DNA of 38,049 nt, from NCBI GenBank assembly GCA_900767025.1, contig CAAFXS010000029.1:1-38049 (forward strand), given 5' to 3'. Positions 1-7,344 of this stretch are shown piece by piece. The stretch comes from Clostridia bacterium. GTDB lineage: Bacteria; Bacillota; Clostridia; Oscillospirales; Acutalibacteraceae. Within the stretch, counting starts at the first letter, position 1, and each line of letters opens with the position of its first letter. Both the position numbers and the translations under genes were made by a program. The notes beneath the pieces are model-generated. The model did no database searches and had not been told where the DNA came from. It saw nothing but the letters and a program-made list of their open reading frames with translations.

Positions 1-31
1 AAATGGAGGTTTTTATTTATAAAATACTGCC

Positions 32-125
32 AAGTACTGCCACGGGCATAAAAAAACAGGGGCAAAAATGCCCCTGAAAGCCGCATAAAACGGTGGTTTT
101 TGCAAGGTTGCCAAAGTACTGCCAC
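32..125. repeat. Two copies of a 12-base direct repeat, the first part of a period-10 repeat
   Basis: The 12-mer AAGTACTGCCAC occurs at 32-43 and again at 114-125. The first copy is preceded by TACTGCCA at 25-32, which makes a local direct repeat with a period of ten bases. The copies flank a terminator hairpin at 57-76. Spacing of one helical turn would suit a protein-binding site, but two widely spaced copies are also compatible with a remnant of a mobile or recombination site. No function can be assigned from sequence alone. Confidence 0.45.
50..76 (-). terminator. Rho-independent terminator, minus strand
   Basis: CAGGGGCA at 57-64 pairs perfectly with TGCCCCTG at 69-76 around a four-base loop. 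On the minus strand the stem is followed by seven T (complement of 50-56). This is a GC-rich intrinsic terminator downstream of uppP. It may be a backup to the hairpin at 144-167, or belong to an untranslated RNA lying between the two hairpins. Confidence 0.75.
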
Positions 126-139
126 CATCACTAAAATAT

Positions 140-167
140 AAAAAATGCCCTCTAAAAAGAGAGCATT
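140..167 (-). terminator. Rho-independent terminator after uppP
   Basis: AATGCCCTCT at 144-153 pairs with AGAGAGCATT at 158-167 (ten pairs, one being a G-U wobble in minus-strand RNA) around a four-base loop. A T run follows on the minus strand. It starts 14 bases after the uppP stop codon. Confidence 0.75.
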
Positions 168-180
168 AAAAATCAGTTGA

Positions 181-1017
181 TTATTTATTAAAAATCAAAA
201 AATAAACAAGAACTATGATGCCGAGGACAATTCTGTACCAACCGAAAGGCTTGAAATCGTGTTTCTTAATAAAGCTCATCAGGAACTTAATACACAGGAG
301 TGATACTGCAAATGCAACTACCATACCGATAGCAAGAGTTATAAGCTCTGCCGAGGTAAATGCAAATCCGAATTTAACAAGCTTCAGCAGGCTTGCACCG
401 ACCATTGTCGGAACGGCAAGGAAAAATGTAAATTCAGCGGCGGCTGTCCTTGAAACACCGATTAAAAGTGCACCGACGATTGTTGCGCCTGAACGGGATG
501 TACCCGGAATCATCGAAAGCACCTGAAACAAACCTATAATAAATGCAGTTTTATATGAAATGTCGTCAAGTGTTTCAACCCTTGGGGTTCTTTTTTTATT
601 CCAGTTTTCAACCAAAATGAACGCAACACCGTAGACGATAAGCATTATCGCGATTGTTACTGCGTTGCCGAAATATTCCTCAAGAAAATCATCAAAAAGA
701 AGACCTAACACTGCAGACGGTATACAAGCCACAACAACCTTAAGCCACATATTGATTGTGTTCATTTTAACCTTTGGCTGTGACTTATCCTTAAACTGAA
801 ACGGCCACATTTTATTCCAAAACATAACCACAACGGCAATAATTGCACCAAGCTGAATAACCACGAAAAACATTTCCTTAAATTCTTCGCTCATATTCAG
901 TGTTATGAACTCGTCAACAAGGAGCATATGACCTGTACTGCTAATAGGCAGCCACTCGGTTATTCCCTCAACAATGCCGAGGAATATAACTTTAAGTATT
1001 TCAATAATATTAATCAT
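181..1017 (-). CDS. uppP: Undecaprenyl-diphosphatase (UppP/BacA)
   Basis: Integral membrane phosphatase that converts undecaprenyl diphosphate to undecaprenyl phosphate. This recycles the lipid carrier for peptidoglycan and other wall polymers and gives low-level bacitracin tolerance. The 278-residue product is usual for the family. Visible motifs are the EGITEW segment (Glu17, Glu21), SSTGH ending at His30, and PGTSRSG at 171-177, which are the two BacA active-site motifs; the rest is a series of hydrophobic helices. A longer reading frame begins at 1050, but AAGGGG sits just upstream of the ATG at 1017, so that start was chosen. It follows the carboxyl-transfer cassette by about 80 bases, with a hairpin at 1069-1091 between them, and ends at two terminators. 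Confidence 0.96.
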   Translation of the reverse strand: MINIIEILKVIFLGIVEGITEWLPISSTGHMLLVDEFITLNMSEEFKEMFFVVIQLGAIIAVVVMFWNKMWPFQFKDKSQPKVKMNTINMWLKVVVACIPSAVLGLLFDDFLEEYFGNAVTIAIMLIVYGVAFILVENWNKKRTPRVETLDDISYKTAFIIGLFQVLSMIPGTSRSGATIVGALLIGVSRTAAAEFTFFLAVPTMVGASLLKLVKFGFAFTSAELITLAIGMVVAFAVSLLCIKFLMSFIKKHDFKPFGWYRIVLGIIVLVYFLIFNK

Positions 1018-1068
1018 TATTATCCCCTTTCCGTAAATAATATTTTGCAAACAGGGTTATTATGAATT

Positions 1069-1091
1069 ATCCGGCAGAAAAACTGCCGGAT
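1069..1091 (-). terminator. Hairpin between the 5S-like gene and uppP, weak terminator or processing site
   Basis: ATCCGGCAG at 1069-1077 pairs perfectly with CTGCCGGAT at 1083-1091 around a five-base loop. It lies just after the stop codon at 1098. The minus-strand tail is not a clean T run, so it may let transcription through into uppP or act as an RNA-stabilising 3' hairpin. The plus-strand tail is more T-rich, but no plus-strand gene ends here. Confidence 0.5.
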
Positions 1092-1097
1092 TTGTTA

Positions 1098-2495
1098 TTA
1101 AACAGGATGAACCTTGGTTACTATATCATCATGCCTGCCGTCAAGATGATATTTTTCATCTCTTCTCTTTTCAAAGAATTTTACGGCAACCTGACCGAAC
1201 TGTGCGTAGGAGAGAATATCCTCCTCCTGCTGATAGAATTCTTTAATATCATCCTTAAAGCTATCTATGGTATCGGTAATCAAATCAGCCGGACGGCAAT
1301 CGATAATATCATCATCACCGACAATTTTCTTTCTGAATTCAGGGTCAATTTCACAAGGTGTTTTACCGTACTTACCGGCAACCATATCCTTGAATTCCTT
1401 GGTAACCATTTTGTATCTTTCACCCATGATGATATTGAACACTGCCTGAGTACCCACAATCTGTGAGGTAGGAGTAACAAGCGGAGGATAACCCGAATCC
1501 TTACGAACTCTCGGAACCTCGGCAAGCACCTCCTCAAGCTTATCAGCCTTGCCTGCCTGCTTAAGCTGGGAAACAAGATTTGAAAGCATACCGCCGGGAA
1601 CCTGATAAAGCAGAGTGTTTGCGTCAACGCCAAGCATTTTGGGGTCAAGCAAGCCTGACTCAAGATACTTTTCACGAAGAGGATTGAAATAATCTCTGAT
1701 TTCGGTCAAAGCCTTAATATCAAGACCTGTGTCATAAGGAGTATCCTTGAAAGCTGCAACCATTGACTCTGTTGCAGGGTGAGATGTACCCATTGCAAGA
1801 GGGCTGATTGCGGTATCAATAACATCAACGCCTGCTTCAACACCCTTAAGGTGAACCATTGAGGCAAGGCCCGAGGTGTAATGTGAATGGAGTTGAATAG
1901 GAACATTAACTGTTTCCTTAAGAGCCTTGACCAAATCATAGGTTCCGTAAGGAGTCAAAAGACCTGCCATATCCTTAATGCAGATTGAGTCTGCACCTGC
2001 GTCCTCAAGCTGCTTTGCATAATTGCAATAATACTCAATATCGAAAACAGGACCTGTTGTGTAGGAAATAGCCGCCTGAACGTGACCGCCGTATTTTTTA
2101 GCGGCATTAATGGCAGTCTGCAGATTCCTTACATCGTTTAGAGCATCGAAAATTCTTAAAATATCAATGCCGTTGTCAATACTCTTTTTAACAAAATAAT
2201 CAACAATCTCGTCGGAATAGTGGCGGTAGCCAAGCATATTCTGACCTCTGAAAAGCATCTGAAGCTTTGTGTTCGGGCACTTTTCCCTAATAAGACGGAG
2301 CCTGTCCCATGGGTCCTCGCCTAAAAATCTAAGGCAGGAATCGAAGGTAGCACCGCCCCAGCATTCAAGTGAGTGGTAGCCGATTTTATCCATTTTCTCC
2401 AATATTCCGGAGAATTCTTCAGTAGTCATTCGGGTTGCAATCAATGACTGGTGAGCATCCCTTAATACTGTTTCTGTAATGCCGATTTTTGCCAT
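1098..2495 (-). CDS. Biotin-dependent carboxyltransferase, OadA/PycB/transcarboxylase 5S family
   Basis: HMGL-like TIM-barrel carboxyltransferase that moves CO2 between carboxybiotin and pyruvate/oxaloacetate. The family covers the transcarboxylase 5S subunit, oxaloacetate decarboxylase alpha and pyruvate carboxylase subunit B. Visible residues are the RDAHQS motif at 12-17 (metal ligand Asp13), the lysine of CIKDMAG at 174 (carbamylated in relatives) and HSH at 203-205 (metal ligands). The 465-residue length covers the barrel and the C-terminal PYC-type domain but not a biotinyl domain. The biotin carrier is the separate gene starting 12 bases upstream. No oxaloacetate decarboxylase beta or gamma gene lies in the window, so a transcarboxylase role fits best, but this is inferred from gene content. 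Confidence 0.9.
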   Translation of the reverse strand: MAKIGITETVLRDAHQSLIATRMTTEEFSGILEKMDKIGYHSLECWGGATFDSCLRFLGEDPWDRLRLIREKCPNTKLQMLFRGQNMLGYRHYSDEIVDYFVKKSIDNGIDILRIFDALNDVRNLQTAINAAKKYGGHVQAAISYTTGPVFDIEYYCNYAKQLEDAGADSICIKDMAGLLTPYGTYDLVKALKETVNVPIQLHSHYTSGLASMVHLKGVEAGVDVIDTAISPLAMGTSHPATESMVAAFKDTPYDTGLDIKALTEIRDYFNPLREKYLESGLLDPKMLGVDANTLLYQVPGGMLSNLVSQLKQAGKADKLEEVLAEVPRVRKDSGYPPLVTPTSQIVGTQAVFNIIMGERYKMVTKEFKDMVAGKYGKTPCEIDPEFRKKIVGDDDIIDCRPADLITDTIDSFKDDIKEFYQQEEDILSYAQFGQVAVKFFEKRRDEKYHLDGRHDDIVTKVHPV

Positions 2496-2507
2496 TTATG
2501 CCACCTC

Positions 2508-2888
2508 TTAGCTTAATGTAATAATTGTCTGTCCTGCTTCAACGCTGTCACCCTTATTAACATTTACTGATGCAACAGTACCGTCCTGAGGAGCAACAAT
2601 GTCATTTTCCATTTTCATAGCCTCAAGGATGCAGAGCACCTGACCGTTTTTAACGGCAGTACCGGGAGCAACCTTAACATCAAGAATTGTACCGGGCATG
2701 GGTGCATCAACCTTAACACTGCCCTGTGTGCCGGAAGTTGCAGGCTTGGCTGCCGGAGCAGGAGCAGGTGCCGGTGCCGGTGCTGCGGCAACAGGAGCTG
2801 CTGCCTGAACAGGAGCAGATGAGGATGTACCCTCTTCAACAGTTACATTATAAGGTGTACCGTTAACGGTGATAGTATAGTTTTTCAT
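2508..2888 (-). CDS. Biotin carboxyl carrier protein (1.3S/GcdC-like)
   Basis: Small biotinyl carrier of 126 residues. It has a short N-terminal segment (1-20), an Ala-Pro-rich flexible linker (about 25-50) and a C-terminal biotinyl domain (about 57-126) with the EAMKMEN motif. Lys92 is the predicted biotinylation site. It shuttles carboxyl groups between the two flanking carboxyltransferase subunits. A slightly longer frame starts with TTG at 2903, but GGAGG stands before the ATG at 2888, so the ATG is preferred. It sits between the MmdA-like gene (16 bases upstream) and the 5S-like gene (12 bases downstream). The order resembles transcarboxylase and Na+-pumping decarboxylase clusters. Confidence 0.93.
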   Translation of the reverse strand: MKNYTITVNGTPYNVTVEEGTSSSAPVQAAAPVAAAPAPAPAPAPAAKPATSGTQGSVKVDAPMPGTILDVKVAPGTAVKNGQVLCILEAMKMENDIVAPQDGTVASVNVNKGDSVEAGQTIITLS

Positions 2889-2903
2889 ATTTATATCCTC
2901 CAA

Positions 2904-4220
2904 TTATTTAACAGAATGTTTTCTGGGTAAAGTATTTTCTCTCTTGCCTGCAAGCATATCAAGAACAGCGGAAAGCCTTGCTCTTGTATCAGCAGGAGTG
3001 CAAATGTCATCAATAGCACCGCAAGCGGCGGCAGTAAAGGGTGATGCAACGGTGTCGATATATTCAGACTTAAGCTGTTCCCTATCCTCACCCTTTGCAA
3101 GCCTTTCACTGAACAGGAAAGCAACTGCGCTGTCAGCACTGAGAGGTGAAATAACCGAGTTTTCCCATGCAATAGCAACATCGGCATTAGCGCCCTTGCC
3201 TGCAAGAGTAATATATGCGCTGCCCACTGCATTGCCTGTAACAACGGAAATCTTAGGACAGGTTGCAGATGCATAAGCAGATGTAAGCTTTGTGATAGCG
3301 GTAAGCATCTGATTTTCTCTTTCACTGATTACGCCGTCGGCGTTAACAAAGGTAATAACAGGGATTGAGTATGCGTCGCAGAACTTAATCATAGCCTCTG
3401 CCTTGTATGAACAGCCGGGGCAAAGTGCTTTACCCTCAAAGCCGATAAAGCCAACCGTACTGCCCATAATTGAACCGAAAGCGGTTTTGCAGTTTGATGA
3501 AGCGTAGCCGCCCTTAATTTCAACAACAGAAGCCTGGTCCGCAACGGCTTTAATTATTGAAAGTGCATCTTCACCAAAATCAGGAGCAACCTGGGGTGAA
3601 GAAAAATCAAACATCGGTGCAACAGAAAGATTGTTTGACGGCAGAATTGCAACTAAATCCTTAACAGACTCAACTGCCTTGTCAAAATCGTCACATAGAA
3701 TATCAACCGTGCCCTCTTTGTAGCAGTCCTCGGCAGTTACATCTGACGGAGCGGAAATATAAAAATCTGCATCCTTAACCGCAACAACAACATCTGCCAA
3801 ATTAGCAATAAGCGCTGATGTTCCAAGGCAGGCACCTGCAATAACGGCAATCTGCGGGCAAACACCGCTCATAGCCGAAGACGCCTTAACAAGCTCGCCA
3901 TATGCGTTAAGCACCTCAAAGCCCTCTGTAAGCTTAACACCGTTTGAGTCGAAAACAGAAATAACGGGACAGCCTGTTTTAACCGCCAGGTCGTAAACCT
4001 TTTTTATTTTTGCACACTGAGCAACGCTAACAGCACCGCCGTTGACGGAAATATCCTGTGAAAATGCATATACAGGACATTCGTTAACAGTACCGAAGCC
4101 TGCCGCAACCTCAACCTCGCCATCGGCTGATTTTGCAAAAGCATCAATTTCGGTAAATGCACCGTCATCAAACAAAGCTTGAAGCCTCGCCAATGCCTTT
4201 GAGTCATTTGAATTACTCAT
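2904..4220 (-). CDS. Acyl-CoA carboxyltransferase subunit, short MmdA/12S-like
   Basis: Crotonase-like carboxyltransferase with two tandem ClpP/crotonase half domains (about 1-220 and 220-438). Relatives are the 12S subunit of transcarboxylase, methylmalonyl-CoA decarboxylase alpha and propionyl-CoA carboxylase beta. Supporting segments are YAFSQDIS near residue 50 and the helix-loop regions near CLGTSA and AVGSAY. At 438 residues it is clearly shorter than typical members (about 500-520). The usual SGGAR-type oxyanion segment is replaced by SNGVK, so substrate choice may differ. AAGGAGG precedes the ATG. A sigma-A-type promoter lies about 70 bases upstream, so it heads the three-gene cassette. 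The acyl-CoA substrate (methylmalonyl, malonyl or other) cannot be read from sequence. Confidence 0.82.
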   Translation of the reverse strand: MSNSNDSKALARLQALFDDGAFTEIDAFAKSADGEVEVAAGFGTVNECPVYAFSQDISVNGGAVSVAQCAKIKKVYDLAVKTGCPVISVFDSNGVKLTEGFEVLNAYGELVKASSAMSGVCPQIAVIAGACLGTSALIANLADVVVAVKDADFYISAPSDVTAEDCYKEGTVDILCDDFDKAVESVKDLVAILPSNNLSVAPMFDFSSPQVAPDFGEDALSIIKAVADQASVVEIKGGYASSNCKTAFGSIMGSTVGFIGFEGKALCPGCSYKAEAMIKFCDAYSIPVITFVNADGVISERENQMLTAITKLTSAYASATCPKISVVTGNAVGSAYITLAGKGANADVAIAWENSVISPLSADSAVAFLFSERLAKGEDREQLKSEYIDTVASPFTAAACGAIDDICTPADTRARLSAVLDMLAGKRENTLPRKHSVK

Positions 4221-4288
4221 TTATTGTCCTCCTTAATCCGTAAAAAACAAATGCAAATTATAAAAATTTCCAAATTTGCCTATTATAG

Positions 4289-4317
4289 ATTTTAACACTT
4301 TGACAATATAATATCAA
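4289..4317 (-). promoter_or_regulatory. Sigma-A-type promoter of the carboxyl-transfer cassette
   Basis: On the minus strand TTGATA (4317-4312) and TAAAAT (4294-4289) are separated by exactly 17 bases; each differs from consensus at one position. The ATG of the first cassette gene is at 4220, which leaves a leader of about 60 bases. Confidence 0.65.
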
Positions 4318-4337
4318 TATTTATTTTTATTTTTTTA

Positions 4338-4379
4338 TAAAAAAACAATGTATAACGGAGAATACCATTATACATTGTT
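4338..4379 (-). terminator. Strong terminator at the end of the twelve-gene run
   Basis: AACAATGTATAA at 4344-4355 and TTATACATTGTT at 4368-4379 are perfect 12-base inverted repeats. On the minus strand the stem runs straight into TTTTTTT. It lies just after the rluB stop codon and separates the long operon from the carboxyl-transfer cassette promoter. Confidence 0.85.
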
Positions 4380-4385
4380 AAATAA

Positions 4386-5135
4386 CTATTCTGTTTCATT
4401 AGCAGACGGTGGGTTTGAGGAGCGTAGGAGCTTTTTAACCTCGTTATCGGTAAGCTCTCTGTATTTTCCTGTTTGGAGCATACCGAGTTTAACGGGTCCG
4501 ATTGAAATTCTTTTAAGCCTTGCAACCTCAAGGTTAACCGCCTCGCACATTTTACGGATTTGGCGGTTTCTGCCCTCGCGGAGAATAAACTCAAGGACTA
4601 CCCTGCCCTCCTCCTCGGTGATGATATTCACATCACAGGGAGCAGTCATTCTGCCGTCGATTTCAACACCGTTCCTTAACTTGTCAATTATCTCATCGTT
4701 AACCGACGGTCTGACGGTTACACGATAAACCTTTGCGTAATTATGCTTAGGGTGAGTCAGTGCATTTGCAAAGGAGCCGTCGTTTGTGAGAATAAGCAGA
4801 CCCTCGCTGTCCTTATCAAGTCTGCCCACCGGGTAAATTCTCGCCTTGCAGTCTACCAAATCCATAACGGTTTTTCTGCCAAGCTCATCACTGACGGTGG
4901 TAACATATCCCCTGGGTTTATTGAGCATAAAATAATACATACGGTCAGCCTTATTAATCTTTTTACCCCTTACGGTAACAATATCTCTTTTCGGATTAAC
5001 CTTATCGCCTAACTGAGCAACATGGCCGTTGATTTTAACCTTGCCCATTTCGATAAGCTCCTCGCTTTTTCTTCTTGAAGCTACACCGCACTCTGCCATA
5101 AATTTTTGAAGTCTGACATCATTCTTCCCTGACAT
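4386..5135 (-). CDS. rluB: Ribosomal large-subunit pseudouridine synthase B (RluB/RsuA family)
   Basis: Isomerises a specific uridine to pseudouridine in 23S rRNA. The 249-residue product has an N-terminal S4 RNA-binding domain (about 6-60, with GVASRRKSEELI). The catalytic domain follows, with the RsuA-family motif GRLDKDSEGL carrying the catalytic aspartate at 107, and then LREGRNRQIRKM. The gene overlaps the end of the carboxypeptidase gene by 17 bases, so the two are probably translationally linked. This matches the usual clostridial arrangement next to scpAB, ytfJ and dacF. It is the last gene before the terminator at 4344-4379. The exact target (RluB-type rather than RsuA/RluF-type) is assigned from context. 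Confidence 0.93.
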   Translation of the reverse strand: MSGKNDVRLQKFMAECGVASRRKSEELIEMGKVKINGHVAQLGDKVNPKRDIVTVRGKKINKADRMYYFMLNKPRGYVTTVSDELGRKTVMDLVDCKARIYPVGRLDKDSEGLLILTNDGSFANALTHPKHNYAKVYRVTVRPSVNDEIIDKLRNGVEIDGRMTAPCDVNIITEEEGRVVLEFILREGRNRQIRKMCEAVNLEVARLKRISIGPVKLGMLQTGKYRELTDNEVKKLLRSSNPPSANETE

Positions 5136-6156
5136 AGTAATTCAAATCCTCATCTGCCGTAATCGGCAGTCTTTCAATAGTTTTATTATTCCAAACGACA
5201 CAGACGGTGCCGATTTTTTCACCTTTTTTAACAGGGGCATACACAAAGGGTCTTCGATAAATTTTAATTTCACAGTTACCTAAAATACAAGCCTTTCCCG
5301 CATATGAGCAGTTAAGCTGCTCCCTGTCGGAGCCTACAACGGATATTTGTATATTTCCCTTAATTTCTTTATTTACATATTTTTTCTCACATTGTGAGTA
5401 AAGGTTTAAATGGTCGTTCCAATCATCAGGTGCGTTAAGTGTGACGCAAACAATTTTTCTGCCGTTATAATTTTTAGCGGATATCAGGCACCTGCCTGCT
5501 TTTTCGGTAAAGCCTGTTTTAACACCGAAAATGTCACTATCCATTGAAAGCAGCTTGTTATGATTGTAAACTGTAACCTTTTTACCGCTGACGGTTATTT
5601 CTGCACTTTGCATTGAAACAACGGTGCAAAAGCTCCTGTTCATAACAGCCTCGCAGGCAAGCAAAGCCATATCATAGGCTGTTGAATGATGATTTTTACT
5701 GTCAAGTCCCGAGGGCGTTACAAAAACGGTATTTTTCATACCGATTTCATCAGCTCTTATATTCATCATTTCCGCAAAAGCCTCTATACTGCCTGCCAAC
5801 GCATATGCCACTGCATTTGCAGAGTCGTTACCCGATGTGAGCATCATACCAACAACAAGGTCATAAAGTGTAACGGTATCGCCCTCTTTAAGCCCCAAAG
5901 ACGAGCCCTCTGTTGCAAGCGCCTCACTGTTAATTTTAACAGTTGTATCAAGCATATTGCTTTCAAGAGCAAGCAGGGCTGTCATAACCTTTGTGGTTGA
6001 CGCCATTGAACGGTTTTCATATGCGTTTTTCTCATAAAGCACTGTATGGCTTTCAGCATCCATAACTATTGCAGAGGAGGCACTGATTTCAGCACCAAAG
6101 CAATTAAATGGTATAATAAAAAGAACAGTCAGAACAAGAGCAAATCTTTTTAACAA
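5119..6156 (-). CDS. dacF: D-alanyl-D-alanine carboxypeptidase, DacF-type (peptidase S11)
   Basis: Penicillin-binding serine carboxypeptidase that trims the terminal D-Ala from peptidoglycan stem peptides outside the membrane. In spore formers DacF relatives act during cortex synthesis. Signals are a signal peptide (about 1-22), STTK at 53-56 (nucleophile Ser53), SGN in TSGNDSAN, and KTG in VKTGFTEKAG. A C-terminal beta domain follows. Length is 345 residues if translation starts at the TTG at 6156, which has GGGTGA five bases upstream and gives a classic signal peptide. The ATG at 6171 lacks a ribosome site and adds five residues. Both candidate starts lie inside a 13-pair hairpin (6160-6190). 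Its 3' end overlaps rluB. Confidence 0.93.
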   Translation of the reverse strand: MLKRFALVLTVLFIIPFNCFGAEISASSAIVMDAESHTVLYEKNAYENRSMASTTKVMTALLALESNMLDTTVKINSEALATEGSSLGLKEGDTVTLYDLVVGMMLTSGNDSANAVAYALAGSIEAFAEMMNIRADEIGMKNTVFVTPSGLDSKNHHSTAYDMALLACEAVMNRSFCTVVSMQSAEITVSGKKVTVYNHNKLLSMDSDIFGVKTGFTEKAGRCLISAKNYNGRKIVCVTLNAPDDWNDHLNLYSQCEKKYVNKEIKGNIQISVVGSDREQLNCSYAGKACILGNCEIKIYRRPFVYAPVKKGEKIGTVCVVWNNKTIERLPITADEDLNYYVREE

Positions 6157-6159
6157 AAT

Positions 6160-6190
6160 AATCACCCACATAAAATATATGCAGGTGATT
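6160..6190 (-). promoter_or_regulatory. 13-pair hairpin enclosing the carboxypeptidase ribosome site
   Basis: Bases 6160-6172 pair with 6178-6190 around a five-base loop (11 Watson-Crick pairs plus two G-U wobbles in minus-strand RNA). The stem contains the ATG at 6171 and the GGGTGA that would serve the TTG at 6156. It follows the ytfJ stop codon by 13 bases, and the downstream tail is ATTTTGTT. It could be a weak terminator, or a structure that masks translation of the carboxypeptidase. Confidence 0.5.
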
Positions 6191-6203
6191 AAGGTTTATA
6201 ATA

Positions 6204-6608
6204 TTACTCTGCAGCAGTTTCTGCTTCCGGCTGTGCGTCCTTATTCTTTTCGGTTTTAAGGAGCTCGGTAACTCTGTCAACAAGCTCGGGAATCATTGCT
6301 ATAGCACGGTCTGCCGAAGATGTGTAGTTGCTAATCTGCATCATTCTGCACTTTCCGTTTTCAATAACGATAAATGCAACAGGTGAAATTGACATTCCGC
6401 CGCCGCTTCCACCGCCGAAAAGATCGTTGCTCTGCTTTGACGGAAGGTCTGTTCCGCCTGAGCCAAAGCCGTAGGAAACCTTTGAAACAGGAATAAGTGT
6501 AACATCACCTGCAACAATCGGCTCACCGATTATTGTTGATGTGTCAACCATACTGCGCATCTTTTCAATAGTGCCTTCCATAATCTTATTTATCGGAGTT
6601 TCTTTCAT
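6204..6608 (-). CDS. ytfJ: Sporulation protein YtfJ/GerW
   Basis: Member of the GerW/YtfJ family, which in Bacillus is made in the forespore and needed for normal germination; its biochemical role is unclear. The 134-residue product shows the family pattern: an N-terminal helix, the IVAGDVTLIPVSKVSYGFG segment at about 32-50, a glycine-rich loop (FGGGSGGGMS) and a hydrophobic strand, SPVAFIVIENG. No signal peptide or membrane segment is seen. It overlaps the DUF2953 gene by 23 bases, the same pairing as ytfI-ytfJ in Bacillus. AAGGGG and AAAGG precede the ATG. Together with sigK it shows that the organism belongs to an endospore-forming lineage. Confidence 0.93.
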   Translation of the reverse strand: MKETPINKIMEGTIEKMRSMVDTSTIIGEPIVAGDVTLIPVSKVSYGFGSGGTDLPSKQSNDLFGGGSGGGMSISPVAFIVIENGKCRMMQISNYTSSADRAIAMIPELVDRVTELLKTEKNKDAQPEAETAAE

Positions 6609-7344
6609 AACCTTTATCCCCTTTTTTATTTTTAATTAAATTCTTAACGAATATAAATCCTGCTTTAAGCGCTACCTTTAGGAGCAGACCGACACTGATA
6701 CTGCCGATTATCTGAAATTCAAACTCTGTCCTTGGAGCGATGAAATCCGGTTGAATGTAATCATCATAATTATCAACCTTCATTGTATTTAGGATTAAGC
6801 CCTTGACGGGATAGTAATAACTGCAAAGTCTGCCGTAGCTGATGCCGATTTCCTCTGCATCTCCCCCGCCGACTATTATCATAACATAAAGTGAGTAAAT
6901 ATGTAAACCCCTAATTAGTGTTAAAATTGCAGAATTTGCAGTTTCTGCCAAATTTGAAACAAGAGAAAGGATACCTAAAAGCCCTTCCTCGTTCCAAAGC
7001 TTCTGCAACGGGTTCTGTTTTTTCGGCTTAGCAGGTTTACTTTGTTCATCTGCTTTAGGCTTCTTCTCGGGCTTTTCTGGCTCTTCTTTAACCTCTGTCG
7101 GCTGTTCGGCCGCGGTTTCCTTTGGTTTTTCCTCTGCCTTTTCCTCCGATTTTTCCTTTGCCTTTTTATCAGGGAACATCACAAAGGAAAGAATTTCGGA
7201 TAGAACAATATCCTTTTCAATCCAAAGGACCTTAACCTTTGTTTTCCAACCCTTATCGTATATTACGGTAAAGGTTGCGGAAAGTGAAAGCAGAGCGGCA
7301 ATCAAAACAAAAAGCACTGCCAAAATAATCAAAAATACCTTCAT
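6586..7344 (-). CDS. DUF2953 membrane protein (YtfI-like)
   Basis: A 252-residue protein with an N-terminal transmembrane helix (about 2-25). A soluble region follows, including a low-complexity Lys/Glu/Pro segment (about 62-120, with repeats such as KPEKKPKADE). The C-terminal DUF2953 domain has hydrophobic stretches near 155-165 and 210-235. Function is unknown. The family is consistently found next to ytfJ in spore formers, as here. Its ATG overlaps the scpB stop codon (TAATG), which implies translational coupling. The charged Pro/Glu/Lys region is presumably a flexible cytoplasmic linker. Confidence 0.82.
   Translation of the reverse strand: MKVFLIILAVLFVLIAALLSLSATFTVIYDKGWKTKVKVLWIEKDIVLSEILSFVMFPDKKAKEKSEEKAEEKPKETAAEQPTEVKEEPEKPEKKPKADEQSKPAKPKKQNPLQKLWNEEGLLGILSLVSNLAETANSAILTLIRGLHIYSLYVMIIVGGGDAEEIGISYGRLCSYYYPVKGLILNTMKVDNYDDYIQPDFIAPRTEFEFQIIGSISVGLLLKVALKAGFIFVKNLIKNKKGDKGYERNSDK

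Noticed and set aside
25..43. CRISPR-like array from the period-10 repeat
   Set aside because: There are too few copies and no unique spacers of 25 bases or more; no cas genes are nearby.
1062..1466. Plus-strand open frame of 134 codons opposite the 5S-like gene
   Set aside because: It lies antisense to a clearly conserved protein and has no ribosome site or recognisable motif. Several other long antisense frames in the window were rejected for the same reason.
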